Positions 47,782 through 56,058 of a DNA stretch of 64,000 nt are shown here, one piece after another; the first letter of the stretch is position 1, and the number at the start of each line of letters is the position of its first letter. Source of the stretch: Micromonospora sp. NBC_01796 (GTDB lineage: Bacteria > Actinomycetota > Actinomycetes > Mycobacteriales > Micromonosporaceae). The notes beneath the pieces were generated by a model. The model did no database searches. It was not told the DNA's origin and worked only from the letters and a program-made list of their open reading frames with translations. The translations under genes were made by a program, and so were the position numbers. The stretch is from NCBI RefSeq assembly GCF_035917455.1, contig NZ_CP109078.1, forward strand, positions 1,240,001 to 1,304,000, written 5' to 3'.

Positions 47782-47832
47782 CCCACCCCCTCCCCCCTCC
47801 TCCCCCTCCTCCCCCTCCCCCAGATCCGCGCT

Positions 47833-47886
47833 CTTGTAGAGAAAGAGTGGTTATCCCATCGCGGATAGCCACTCTTTCTCTACAAG
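47833..47886. repeat. Dispersed hairpin repeat, copy 3
   Basis: CTTGTAGAGAAAGAGTGG (47833-47850) pairs perfectly with CCACTCTTTCTCTACAAG (47869-47886); TTATCC and GGATAG extend the inner stem with one G-T pair. Located 52 bp after the IclR gene and facing the minus-strand tRNA unit. The arm sequence is identical to copy 1. Confidence 0.88.
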
Positions 47887-47902
47887 TGTGGTCATCTCCG
47901 TC

Positions 47903-47966
47903 GGAGCAGGTGTTCGGCGGAGCAGGTGTTCGGCGGAGCAGGTGTTCGGCGGAGCAGGTGTTCGGC
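47903..47966. repeat. Perfect 16-bp tandem repeat, four units
   Basis: GGAGCAGGTGTTCGGC is repeated four times without change, starting 17 bp after hairpin repeat copy 3. The unit is not a multiple of three and no credible gene crosses it. Bases 47967-48080 show no gene. The perfect identity suggests recent slippage or gene-conversion-like expansion. Confidence 0.85.
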
Positions 47967-48080
47967 GTGCACGGGCGGTACGACGACAGGTTGAGGGCGC
48001 GGGGCGGCTCCGGCGGGCGCGACGGCGTGGAAGCTCGGGCGTGGGCGGGGTGGATCGCCGCAGGTGCGGAACGGGCGACG

Positions 48081-48117
48081 AAAAAAGCGAGCGAAGTGCC
48101 GGCGGCACCGCGCTCGC
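48081..48117 (-). terminator. Second intrinsic terminator of the tRNA unit
   Basis: On the minus strand the stem GCGAGCG...CGCTCGC with an inner GTGCCG/CGGCAC stem (48087-48117) is followed by six T (complement of 48081-48086). It backs up the terminator immediately after tRNA-Glu. Confidence 0.85.
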
Positions 48118-48125
48118 TATCGCAT

Positions 48126-48162
48126 AATAAAAATAGCCCGCGCCACTTGCGTGACACGGGCT
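48126..48162 (-). terminator. Intrinsic terminator after tRNA-Glu
   Basis: On the minus strand AGCCCG and GTCAC arms pair with GTGGC and CGGGCT around a GCAA tetraloop (48135-48162), followed by ATTTTTATT. It begins about 10 nt past the mature 3' end of tRNA-Glu. Confidence 0.9.
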
Positions 48163-48171
48163 CCGAACCTG

Positions 48172-48244
48172 TAGCCCCGACGGGATTCGAACCCGCGCTA
48201 CCGCCTTGAGAGGGCGGCGTCCTAGGCCGCTAGACGACGGGGCC
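48172..48244 (-). tRNA. tRNA-Glu (anticodon CTC)
   Basis: A 73-nt cloverleaf on the minus strand has a seven-pair acceptor stem (GGCCCCG with CGGGGCT, the first pair G-T). The D arm is GTCTAGCGGCCTAGGAC and the anticodon arm is CCGCC-CTCTCAA-GGCGG, giving anticodon CTC for GAG codons. The T arm is GCGGG-TTCGAAT-CCCGT and the discriminator is A; CCA is not encoded. Transcribed after tRNA-Gln, with two terminators downstream. Confidence 0.95.
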
Positions 48245-48331
48245 AGGACTTTCTGTCTTACTTTGTCCTCCGAAGAGGACCGCTGAACTCTATCAGAGAC
48301 CAGCTACCGGCGCCATCTCTGGCGTCGGTGG

Positions 48332-48403
48332 CTGGGGTACCAGGACTCGAACCTAGACTAACTGAACCAGAATCAGTTGGGCTGCCAATTACCCCATACC
48401 CCA
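48332..48403 (-). tRNA. tRNA-Gln (anticodon CTG)
   Basis: A 72-nt cloverleaf on the minus strand has acceptor TGGGGTA/TACCCCA with discriminator G. The anticodon arm is ACTGA-TTCTGGT-TCAGT, giving anticodon CTG for CAG codons. The T arm contains GGTTCGAGTCC. The next three bases (48331-48329) read CCA. It lies 87 bp upstream of tRNA-Glu in the same direction, so the two are probably one transcript. Confidence 0.95.
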
Positions 48404-48534
48404 TCGGTGCCTTCCGGCACCGAGAAAAGACTTTACCGGACCGACTGGGAGAGGCCAAATCGGGTTATGGATCCGGCCTCCACCAGCGGATGAGCGGCCG
48501 TTGGCCGGGCCGCTCGGCGTACTGGGCGGGTCGT

Positions 48535-49338
48535 TCAGTCCAGCGCCACCACGGGATTCGACAGCTCGCCGATCCCGTCGATCCGCACCGTGACGGTATC
48601 CCCGTCGGTGAGCTGGCTAACCCCCGCCGGGGTGCCGGTCAGGATCACGTCGCCGGGCAGCAGCGTCATGACGTGTGAGATGTAGGACACCAGGGTCGGT
48701 ACGTCGAAGACCATGTCCTTGGTACGGCCGAGCTGACGTACCTCCATCTGGTCGGGGTTGCGACCCACCTCGCAGCGAATCTCCAGGTCACTGACGTCGA
48801 GGTCGGTCACGATCCACGGCCCGATCGGGCAGAACGAGTCGAAGCTCTTCGCCCGCGTCCACTGGCCGTCCGCGCGTTGCAGGTCGCGCGCGCTGACGTC
48901 GTTCGCGGCGGTGTAACCGAAGATCGCCTTCGCGGCGGTCGCCCGGTCGACCCGGCGGGCACCGGTCACGCCGATCACCACGGCCAGCTCCGCCTCGTGC
49001 TCGACCTGCTTGGACTGGGTCGGCAGTCGGATCGCGTCCCGTGGCCCGATCACCGAGGTGGAGGGCTTCAGGAAGAGCAGCGGCTCGGTCGGCACCTCGG
49101 CTCCGTGCTCGGCCGCGTGCTCGACGTAGTTCCGCCCGACCGCGACCACCTTGCTGGGCAGGATCGGCGAGACGAGCCGTACGTCGGCCAGCGCCCAGCG
49201 GGCGTTGGTGAGCTTGATCTCCCCGAACGGGTGACCCTCGATCTCGGCGACCGTGAGGGCGCCGGGGCCGGCGTCCGGCTCACCCTCCACGACGCCGAAC
49301 GACATTCCCTTGGCATGAGCAAAACGAACGATACGCAC
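48535..49338 (-). CDS. Fumarylacetoacetate hydrolase family protein
   Basis: The 267-residue protein has the FAH C-terminal domain. This includes VVAVGRNYVEHAAEHG, PLLFLKPSTSVIGP, the metal ligands in HEAELAVVIG and FGYTAANDVSARDLQ, and GDVILTGTPAGVS. The family includes decarboxylases, hydratases and acylpyruvases; the substrate is not predictable. GTG 49338 follows TAGATT by 6 nt, a leaderless-type start without ribosome-binding site. It lies just upstream of the tRNA pair region, transcribed away from it. Confidence 0.9.
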   Translation of the reverse strand: MRIVRFAHAKGMSFGVVEGEPDAGPGALTVAEIEGHPFGEIKLTNARWALADVRLVSPILPSKVVAVGRNYVEHAAEHGAEVPTEPLLFLKPSTSVIGPRDAIRLPTQSKQVEHEAELAVVIGVTGARRVDRATAAKAIFGYTAANDVSARDLQRADGQWTRAKSFDSFCPIGPWIVTDLDVSDLEIRCEVGRNPDQMEVRQLGRTKDMVFDVPTLVSYISHVMTLLPGDVILTGTPAGVSQLTDGDTVTVRIDGIGELSNPVVALD

Positions 49339-49503
49339 CTGGCCAATCTAGCCGTACCAGCGCCAATCCGGCCGGTGACCACCGTCGGTACGGGTACGGC
49401 GACGCGGCACCATACTCCAGCCGTTCGGCCGGACGATGCGATTCGCCCCTTCCAAACACCATTGACCGAACGGCGGCTTAGCGTCAGAAAAGGAGGTCTC
49501 GTT

Positions 49504-51318
49504 GTGATTTCTGCATCGACCCGACGGCGCCTGGCCAGTACGGTCCTCGCGGGCTGTCTGCTCTCCACCATCCTGCCCGGCGGGGCCGCACGGGCAGCGC
49601 CTTCGGCGGTCACGGTCGTGATGGCGAGCGGTGGCCACCACGCGCCCACCTATCAGATCCTGGTGCACAACGGCACCACCAGCACCATCGACACCACCGT
49701 CCGCCAGGAGTTGCCGCGGGGCACCACCCCGACCGTGGTCAGCGACGGCGGCCAGACCAGTCTGCCCGCCGGACAGACCGGTGGTACGGAGGTCTCCTGG
49801 CGCCTGCAACTCCCGCCCGGCGGCATGCACACGCTGAACACCGCGCTGGCTCCGACCCCGCCCGGCGTCCCGATGAGCGCACCCGCCTGCGCCTTCGCCG
49901 GGGCCGGCGACATCCCGTTCGACTGCGCGAGCGCGACCTGGCAGGCCGGCCAGGCGGAGAAGGCCGAGGACGCCGACACGGCGATCTGGCAGCGCCCGGC
50001 GTACCTGTTCGGCGCGGCGGTGGTGCTCCTGCTGCTCCTGGTGGCGGGACTCTGGTGGTGGCGCCGCCGGATCCGCCAGCGGGCCAACCGTGGCCGCGAC
50101 GGAGGGCCCGGCGGCGGGTCGGGCGGCGGGTCGGGCGGCGGAGCCTCACGGGGCTTCGGTGGGCCACCGACCGGCGGCGGGGCGCCACCCGGCAGCGGGC
50201 CATCCAGCGGGGTCGGGCCACCCACCGGGGGCGGAATGCCACCCGGCCGCGGAACACCGGCGGGTGTGGGCGCACCGGCGGGTGTGGGCGAGCCGCCGTT
50301 CCTTGACCGGCCGGCGACGTTGGACCGCCCGCCGCCCGGACTCGCCCGGGGGCTTGCCCGGGGTGTGGCCCGGATCCGGCCGGGTGACGGCGCCGAGTCG
50401 TGGCCTTCGCCGAGGCCGACGTGGGGCGGGAACATCCCGCCCGAGGAACGACCGGCGACCGGTTGGGCCTCGGTAGACCTGCCACCGGCCACCACCGACG
50501 CACCGTCCCCATCCCCGTCCCAACCCAACCCGAGCCAGCCCGGCCCCACCCAGGCCAGCCCGAGCCAGGCCAGCCCGAGCCAGGCCAGCCCGAGCCAGGC
50601 CAGCCCGAGCCAGGCCAGCCCGAGCCAGTCAGGATCGAGCCGGCAGCAGGATCAGGTGCGGCAGCTCTCGGCCACGATCCCGAGCATGCCCGACGGCATC
50701 CCCAACACGTTCCTCTCCGGTGGGTCACCAACGGCGCCGCCCCGGCCGGCCGTACCGGGGCGGAGCAAACGGCGTACGGGGCCGCCGGTCTGGGGGGTGA
50801 TCGGGATCGCGGTGGTGATCGTCGGACTGGTGGTGACGGCGGCTACCTGGGCGGCGACCTCGAAGGTGAGCGCGATCGACACGGGCAAACAACCGACCAG
50901 CGGCGCCTGGGTGGGCCGGACCAGTACGGGCACGATCGGCGCGACCATGCGCGACGCCACCTTCGAGTTCACCATCTACCGGGTGAACTGCGGGGACTCG
51001 GTCCAGCAACCGGCCGGACCCCGACCGTCCGGACACCGGTGCCTGGCCACCATCAGCGCCCGCAACGTCAGCAAACAACCTCAACTCTGGTACGGCGAAT
51101 CGCAGCGGGCGTACGCGGCGACGGGCAACTGGGTGACCACGGACCTCGGCGCCACCAGGGCGGTCAACGGCGGGCGGGACATCTTCGCCGAGCCGGTGCC
51201 GCCGAGCGAGCGGATGCTCTTCCCGATCGTGTTCACCATGGACGGGCCGAACCCGCCGACCCGGGTCGAACTGCGCGGCGCGGTCTTCTCCGCCGGCGTC
51301 AGCGTCGCCGTGACCTGA
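49504..51318 (+). CDS. Large exported/membrane protein with two TM helices and repeat-rich linker
   Basis: This 604-residue protein has a signal peptide (about 1-34, ending AARAAP) and an extracellular beta-rich domain (VVMASGGHHAPTYQILVHNG). A TM helix lies at about 165-185, then a cytoplasmic-type basic RRRIRQR. A long Gly/Pro/Ser linker follows, with GGGSGGGSGGG and five ASPSQ repeats (350-374). A second TM lies at about 430-452, and a C-terminal beta domain has two cysteines (FTIYRVNCGDS, HRCLATISARN) resembling DUF4352. AAAGGAGGT precedes GTG 49504. The function is unknown; presumably envelope-located. Confidence 0.82.
   Translation: MISASTRRRLASTVLAGCLLSTILPGGAARAAPSAVTVVMASGGHHAPTYQILVHNGTTSTIDTTVRQELPRGTTPTVVSDGGQTSLPAGQTGGTEVSWRLQLPPGGMHTLNTALAPTPPGVPMSAPACAFAGAGDIPFDCASATWQAGQAEKAEDADTAIWQRPAYLFGAAVVLLLLLVAGLWWWRRRIRQRANRGRDGGPGGGSGGGSGGGASRGFGGPPTGGGAPPGSGPSSGVGPPTGGGMPPGRGTPAGVGAPAGVGEPPFLDRPATLDRPPPGLARGLARGVARIRPGDGAESWPSPRPTWGGNIPPEERPATGWASVDLPPATTDAPSPSPSQPNPSQPGPTQASPSQASPSQASPSQASPSQASPSQSGSSRQQDQVRQLSATIPSMPDGIPNTFLSGGSPTAPPRPAVPGRSKRRTGPPVWGVIGIAVVIVGLVVTAATWAATSKVSAIDTGKQPTSGAWVGRTSTGTIGATMRDATFEFTIYRVNCGDSVQQPAGPRPSGHRCLATISARNVSKQPQLWYGESQRAYAATGNWVTTDLGATRAVNGGRDIFAEPVPPSERMLFPIVFTMDGPNPPTRVELRGAVFSAGVSVAVT
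50551..50625 (+). repeat. Perfect 15-bp tandem repeat inside CDS
   Basis: CAGGCCAGCCCGAGC occurs five times in tandem, each coding for the pentapeptide ASPSQ in the linker of the membrane protein. The unit length keeps the frame, so unit number can vary without breaking the gene. Confidence 0.9.
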
Positions 51319-51553
51319 CCCGCGCCCGCCACCACTCATGATCGACCCACGCCCGCCGCCGCTCATGATCACTGCGCTCTGATCTGTTCTACAGGGGCAC
51401 CCGGCAACAGCTCAGCGCGCGTGGATCAAGACCGCCCACCAAGCCGCCCGCCCGCCCCACCAAGCCGCCGCCCCACCAAGCCGCCCGCCCCACCAAGCCG
51501 CCCGCCCGCAAGTCGGGCTCATCCGGACCGGGCCGCCCGCCTACGCTGGCCGG

Positions 51554-51988
51554 GTGACGGAGCTTTGGGAACCGACGGGACCGGGCGTACTGAGGCTGCC
51601 GTCCGGGCGCCTGGTCCGGGGACGTGGCCTGCGGCACCCGCTCCCGGCCGGTCCGGAGCCGACGTCCGGGGTCTACCTGCTCGGCCGCCCGCCACCGCCG
51701 ACAACCTGGCCGGCGCAGTGGCTCCGCTGGCCGGACTTCCGCCTGCCCGCCGACCGTGAGCAGGCCAGGAGCGTGTTCGCCGACATCTGGGAGCGGGCCG
51801 CCACCGAGCGGATGGAGGTCGCCTGCGGGGGCGGGCGGGGGCGTACCGGGACGGCGCTCGCCTGTATCGCGGTGGTCGACGGGGTGCCGGCCGACCGGGC
51901 GGTGGCCTACGTCCGGGAGCACTACGACCGCCACGCCGTCGAGACACCGTGGCAGCGGCGGTACGTCGAACGGTTCACCACCGGGTAG
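51554..51988 (+). CDS. Putative protein-tyrosine-phosphatase-like protein
   Basis: The 144-residue protein carries VACGGGRGRTGTALACIAV, a C-x5-R loop of the cysteine-phosphatase type (Cys, GGGRG, Arg, Thr-Gly), but with alanine where most PTPs have histidine before the cysteine. An Asp-bearing loop (RWPDFRLPADR) precedes it, as in PTP/DSP folds. GTG 51554 follows TACGCT by 6 nt (leaderless pattern). Activity is inferred from the loop; the substrate is unknown. Confidence 0.75.
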   Translation: MTELWEPTGPGVLRLPSGRLVRGRGLRHPLPAGPEPTSGVYLLGRPPPPTTWPAQWLRWPDFRLPADREQARSVFADIWERAATERMEVACGGGRGRTGTALACIAVVDGVPADRAVAYVREHYDRHAVETPWQRRYVERFTTG

Positions 51989-52108
51989 CCCCGCCGCGGG
52001 CTGGGGCGGACGACGGGCCACTGCCCACGCTGCCGCCGCTGGCTGGGCGGACGGGAGGCCACCGCCGCTGGCTGGGGTGGCCGGCTGGCCAGTGCGTACG
52101 CTGGGCCG

Positions 52109-52978
52109 GTGACCATTGCTGCCGCCCGTACCGTCGTGCTCGACGCGACGACGTGGCAGGCCCGGCGGGCGGCCCACGAACGCCGGGCGGACGACTGGCT
52201 GGCGCCGCACCTGCGGCGGCGGCAGGCCGGCGAGCGGCACCCGGTCGAGGACTTCCTGTTCACCTACTACTCGCACCGGCCGGCGCAACTGCGACGCTGG
52301 CATCCGGGCGCCGGGGTGGTGCTGGCCGACGCGGACCCGGACGACTTCGGCCGCGACTACCGGTCGACGTCCGCCGGGCTCACCCTCGACACCGATGCGG
52401 TACGCGCACGGCGCGGCGACTCGATCGACTGGATCCGTACGCTGCTGAGCCGGACCGCCGACCGTCCCGCCCAGTTCGGCTGCTTCGGGATGCACGAGTG
52501 GGCGATGGTCTACCGGCAGACCCAGCAGGAGGTTCGGCACAACTCCTGGCCGCTGCGACTGTCACCGGAGCAGACCGCGCAGACCGTCGAGCGGACCGGC
52601 GTACGGTGCAGCCACTTCGACGCGTACCGGTTCTTCACCGCACCGGCCCGGCCGTTGAACCTGCTCAATCCGACCCGGGAGACCCAGCACGACCTGGAGC
52701 AGCCCGGTTGCCTGCACGGCAACATGGATCTTTACAAGTGGGCCTACAAGCTGTCGCCACTGGTGCCGAGCGAGTTGGTGGCCGACGCCTTCGAGCTGGC
52801 TCGGGAGATCCGGACGCTGGACATGCGGGCCAGCCCGTACGACCTCGAGGCTCTCGGTCACCCGCCGGTCCGGGTGGAGACCGCCGAGGGACGGGCCGAG
52901 TACGCCTCCGCCCAGCGCGCCTTCGCCGAACGCGCCGCACCACTGCGCGCCCGCCTGCTCGCCGCCATCCCCACCTGA
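52109..52978 (+). CDS. Conserved actinobacterial protein (often labelled 3-methyladenine DNA glycosylase)
   Basis: The 289-residue protein, without a signal peptide or helix-hairpin-helix, has HPVEDFLFTYYSHRPAQLRRWHPG, FGCFGMHEWAMVYR, RFFTAPARPLNLLNPTRE and QPGCLHGNMDLYKWAYKLSP segments with many His, Trp and Tyr. Relatives in actinobacteria are frequently labelled 3-methyladenine glycosylase, but the glycosylase folds I know are not evident here, so the function should be regarded as open. GTG 52109 follows TACGCT by 6 nt. Confidence 0.75.
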   Translation: MTIAAARTVVLDATTWQARRAAHERRADDWLAPHLRRRQAGERHPVEDFLFTYYSHRPAQLRRWHPGAGVVLADADPDDFGRDYRSTSAGLTLDTDAVRARRGDSIDWIRTLLSRTADRPAQFGCFGMHEWAMVYRQTQQEVRHNSWPLRLSPEQTAQTVERTGVRCSHFDAYRFFTAPARPLNLLNPTRETQHDLEQPGCLHGNMDLYKWAYKLSPLVPSELVADAFELAREIRTLDMRASPYDLEALGHPPVRVETAEGRAEYASAQRAFAERAAPLRARLLAAIPT

Positions 52979-53036
52979 CGTCCGTCCCCCACCCGACATC
53001 GATCTCCACGTGACATCGCTCCCCACCTGACATTCA
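52968..53036 (+). repeat. Degenerate 17-18-bp tandem repeat at gene end
   Basis: Four units of the form TCCCCACCTGACATCGY cover the last codons of the preceding gene and the next 58 bases. The units differ at 2-5 positions, so this is an old or weakly constrained duplication. No further gene lies before 53082. Confidence 0.55.
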
Positions 53037-53081
53037 TCGCCGCCTACCATTCGGGGTGACACCGGCAAACGGGGGACGGCG

Positions 53082-54551
53082 ATGGTCGGCACGGCACGCA
53101 CCGGCGAACGTGCCGGGGACCCACCGGAACTGATGATCGACCTCGGTGCCGTACGGGACGATCCGGTCGACGTCGAACCCCGTCGACCGTTCACCTGGCG
53201 CCGGCTGCGACCGGTGGCGCTCGGACTCGTGGCGGCGCTGCTGCTCACCACCGGTGGGTCCGGGCTGCCGCCGGAGCCGATCCTGAGCGAGATCGCCAGC
53301 TTCCCGCACCCGCCCGCCCGCCAACAGGCCGCCTTCCCCGACCGGGGCATGCTGCTCACCGAGGACCGGCTCTTCATCGCCGCCCCGGAGCAGGGCGACC
53401 TGATCTGGCGGGTCTCGGCGTACGAGCTGGACCGGGGGCGTCGGGTGTGGACGTACGACCTGCCGGTGTGGCCGGGCACCAAACTGGAACTCCAGCACCG
53501 GGCCGGGATCCTGCTGCTCACCGGACCTCGACCGGACCGGACCGGCATGCGTACGGTCGCGGTCGACGACCGTACGGGTCGGGAACGCTGGTCACTGCCG
53601 AACGACGTGCAGTCGCTCGGCGACGACGGGACGGCGCTCGCCATCGACATGGTCTTCCCCGACGATCCCGCTCTTGCCGACTCACCGGAGGGGAGAAGCT
53701 CCTCCTACGCGTCGCCGTGGGGAACGTTCTACGGCGGGCCACCGCTGGGGAGGGTCGTCACCGGCATCGACCTGGGCACAGGTCAGGTGCGGTGGCGTTC
53801 CGAGCTGTTGAGCAGCGCGGTCATCGACGTCAGGGTCCTGTTCAGCGACGGCACTCTCAGCCGGATGCCGGACCGGGACTACGACCTGGCGGTGCGTACC
53901 GCCGACGGTGCCGCCGAACTGCGGGATCCGCGTACGGGCGCGGTGCGGCACCGCTTCCCCACGGTCAACCCCGGCGCCCTGCAACTCGGCGGGGATCTGG
54001 TGCTGGTCCGGCACAACTCCCTGGAGGTCACGGCGTACTCCACGCAGACCTACCGGCAGGTGTGGAGCCGACCGGTACGTGACGACACCTTTCTGGGCTT
54101 CTGCAGCTCGGATGAACTGATCTGCGAGTCCGGTCCGCAGGGCGCGTGGACGATCGACCGGGCCGACGGCAAACGGCTCTGGCCGATTCCCAGGGAACAC
54201 GCGATCGCCGAAGCGGGCGGGCACCTGATCGAGTTCGTGCCCCAGGGCACGATGCGACCGCTGCGTACCGTCGACCCGCTCACCGGCGCGCCCCGGCTCC
54301 ACCTGATGAACTGGAAACGCGCCGACGTCATGGCCAGCGGACGGGTCCTCTTCGTCAACCCGGAGACGTTCAGCGGGCCGACCTGGCTGGGAGTGCTCCG
54401 ACCGGGTTGGGTGGCTCCGGTCGCGCTCGGGATGGTCCCGGTCGGGGTCTCCGACTGCCAGCTCACCGCGAAGGTGATCGCCTGCACCACCACCGACAAC
54501 GCGCTGCGGATCTGGCGCTACCGGACCCCGGTCCAGGCGGAGGACGAGTGA
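53082..54551 (+). CDS. Membrane-anchored beta-propeller (PQQ-repeat-like) protein 1
   Basis: The 489-residue protein has a cytoplasmic N-terminus (about 1-42), a single TM/signal-anchor (RPVALGLVAALLLTTGG) and an extracytoplasmic beta-propeller. Repeats end in motifs such as AYELDRGRRVWTYDLP, AVDDRTGRERWSLP, GIDLGTGQVRWRSEL and DRADGKRLWPIP, typical of PQQ-like quinoprotein repeats without evidence of cofactor binding. GGGGGACG precedes the ATG. The stop overlaps the next gene by 4 nt. Probably a scaffold or sensor at the cell surface; role unknown. Confidence 0.82.
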   Translation: MVGTARTGERAGDPPELMIDLGAVRDDPVDVEPRRPFTWRRLRPVALGLVAALLLTTGGSGLPPEPILSEIASFPHPPARQQAAFPDRGMLLTEDRLFIAAPEQGDLIWRVSAYELDRGRRVWTYDLPVWPGTKLELQHRAGILLLTGPRPDRTGMRTVAVDDRTGRERWSLPNDVQSLGDDGTALAIDMVFPDDPALADSPEGRSSSYASPWGTFYGGPPLGRVVTGIDLGTGQVRWRSELLSSAVIDVRVLFSDGTLSRMPDRDYDLAVRTADGAAELRDPRTGAVRHRFPTVNPGALQLGGDLVLVRHNSLEVTAYSTQTYRQVWSRPVRDDTFLGFCSSDELICESGPQGAWTIDRADGKRLWPIPREHAIAEAGGHLIEFVPQGTMRPLRTVDPLTGAPRLHLMNWKRADVMASGRVLFVNPETFSGPTWLGVLRPGWVAPVALGMVPVGVSDCQLTAKVIACTTTDNALRIWRYRTPVQAEDE

Positions 54552-55954
54552 CTACGAGCAGCAGTACGAGCAGCGGAGCGCGAACGGATGCCGACACGCC
54601 CGTACTGATCGATCTCGACCTGTCGGGCGACGAACCGGCGGCGGGTGCCGTACCCGGTTTGCCGGTGTCGTTGCGTCGGCTGCGCTTCGGGGCGCTGGCG
54701 GTCGGGGCGGCGCTGCTGCTGGCCCTCGGTGGCTCGGCGGCACCCGGACCGTCGTCACTGACCGAGATCACCACCCTGATCGTGGCGCCGAACCGGGGCT
54801 TCGTCCTCACTCCCGACCGGCTGTTCGTCGGGGTGGACCAGCCCGGCCAGGCCGGCGAGTCCGTCGCCGCGTACGAGCCGCGTCAGGGGCGGTTGCTCTG
54901 GACCACCGAGTACGACCGGGACAGCACCGCCGCCGGATCGCTCGCCCGGCAGGTCGGGGACGTGCTGCTGACCCGGGTGCTGCGGGGCGAGGGCACGAGC
55001 ACGACCGCTGTGGACGCGCGTATCGGCGAGGTCCGCTGGTCGGTGCCGGGTGAGTTGCGGACGATGACCGACGGCCGTACGGGGCTGACCATCGAGAAGG
55101 TCCTTCCCCCCAACTCCGAGGCACTGGAACTGTCCTCTTCGTACTACCCGTCCGCGCCCGGCGACGCCCACCTGGTCGCGCCGCTGGGGGTGGTGGTGCG
55201 GGCGTACGACCTGGGCACCGGGCAGGCGCTCTGGACTTCGGTGCCGGTGGCGGACGCGATGGCCACCAACTGGTCGAACGCCCCACCGGCCGAGAGTGCC
55301 GCGGTGGTGGTCACGACCGTGGACGGCCGGGTCGAGCAGTGGGATGCCCGGACCGGCAAGGCCAGGCAGAGCCTCCCGGCTGTCACGGTGGAGCCGCCTG
55401 CGGTGGTGGTGGCCGGGGACCTGCTGCTGGTTCAACGGGCGGACGGGGTACTGACCGCGTACGCGGTCGACACGTTCACCGAACGGTGGCACCGGACCCT
55501 GGGAAGTCCGGAGGTGGCCGTCAACAACTGCGGCGACCAGCCCTGCGTGGGCAACGGCTCGGGCTGGACGGTGCTCGACCCGGGCACCGGAAAGCAGACC
55601 GGTCCGAAGACCGATCCCAACACGGTCCGGGTGATGAACGGGAGCCATGTGGTCGAGTTGGGGCCCGGTGACGGCGGGCTGGCTCGTAGCGTCGACCCGG
55701 CCACCGGCCGGACGTTGGCCGACCTGACCGGCTGGGTGCAGATGAGCACCGCACCGCCGGGCAGACCGGCACTGCTCACGGCCCCGAGCAAGTCGGGCGC
55801 GGCGACCTGGTTCGGTCTGCTCGAACCGGGCGCGACCGAGGTGCACCTGCTCGGGATAGTGCCCTACGGGGCGGGGTACTGCCAGCTCGATGCGGACATC
55901 ATCGTCTGCCAGGACGAGTCCAACGTCCTGCGCGTCTGGCGCTACCACCGCTGA
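54548..55954 (+). CDS. Membrane-anchored beta-propeller (PQQ-repeat-like) protein 2
   Basis: The 468-residue paralogue of the preceding gene keeps the same plan. It has a Ser/Thr-rich cytoplasmic start with VLIDLDLSGDEP (compare LMIDLGAVRDDP in protein 1), a TM helix (FGALAVGAALLLALGG), and propeller blades with AYEPRQGRLLWTTEY, AVDARIGEVRWSVP, AYDLGTGQALWTS and VLDPGTGKQTGP. Both end in a cysteine-containing CQL... and LRVWRYH/LRIWRYR. GTG 54548 overlaps the previous stop (GTGA). A tandem duplication producing a coupled pair is the simplest origin. Confidence 0.82.
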   Translation: MTTSSSTSSGARTDADTPVLIDLDLSGDEPAAGAVPGLPVSLRRLRFGALAVGAALLLALGGSAAPGPSSLTEITTLIVAPNRGFVLTPDRLFVGVDQPGQAGESVAAYEPRQGRLLWTTEYDRDSTAAGSLARQVGDVLLTRVLRGEGTSTTAVDARIGEVRWSVPGELRTMTDGRTGLTIEKVLPPNSEALELSSSYYPSAPGDAHLVAPLGVVVRAYDLGTGQALWTSVPVADAMATNWSNAPPAESAAVVVTTVDGRVEQWDARTGKARQSLPAVTVEPPAVVVAGDLLLVQRADGVLTAYAVDTFTERWHRTLGSPEVAVNNCGDQPCVGNGSGWTVLDPGTGKQTGPKTDPNTVRVMNGSHVVELGPGDGGLARSVDPATGRTLADLTGWVQMSTAPPGRPALLTAPSKSGAATWFGLLEPGATEVHLLGIVPYGAGYCQLDADIIVCQDESNVLRVWRYHR

Positions 55955-56058
55955 TCCGCCCGGTCCGCCCGCGAGCCGCCCTCAGCTCGGAACCATCGCG
56001 CCCCGAACCATCGCGCTCCGGAAAACTAAGCAACGCTTTCAACTCGTACATCGTCTTT

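Noticed and set aside
47903-47966. Short repeats considered as a CRISPR array
   Set aside because: Units are directly adjacent with no spacers and no cas genes are in the window.
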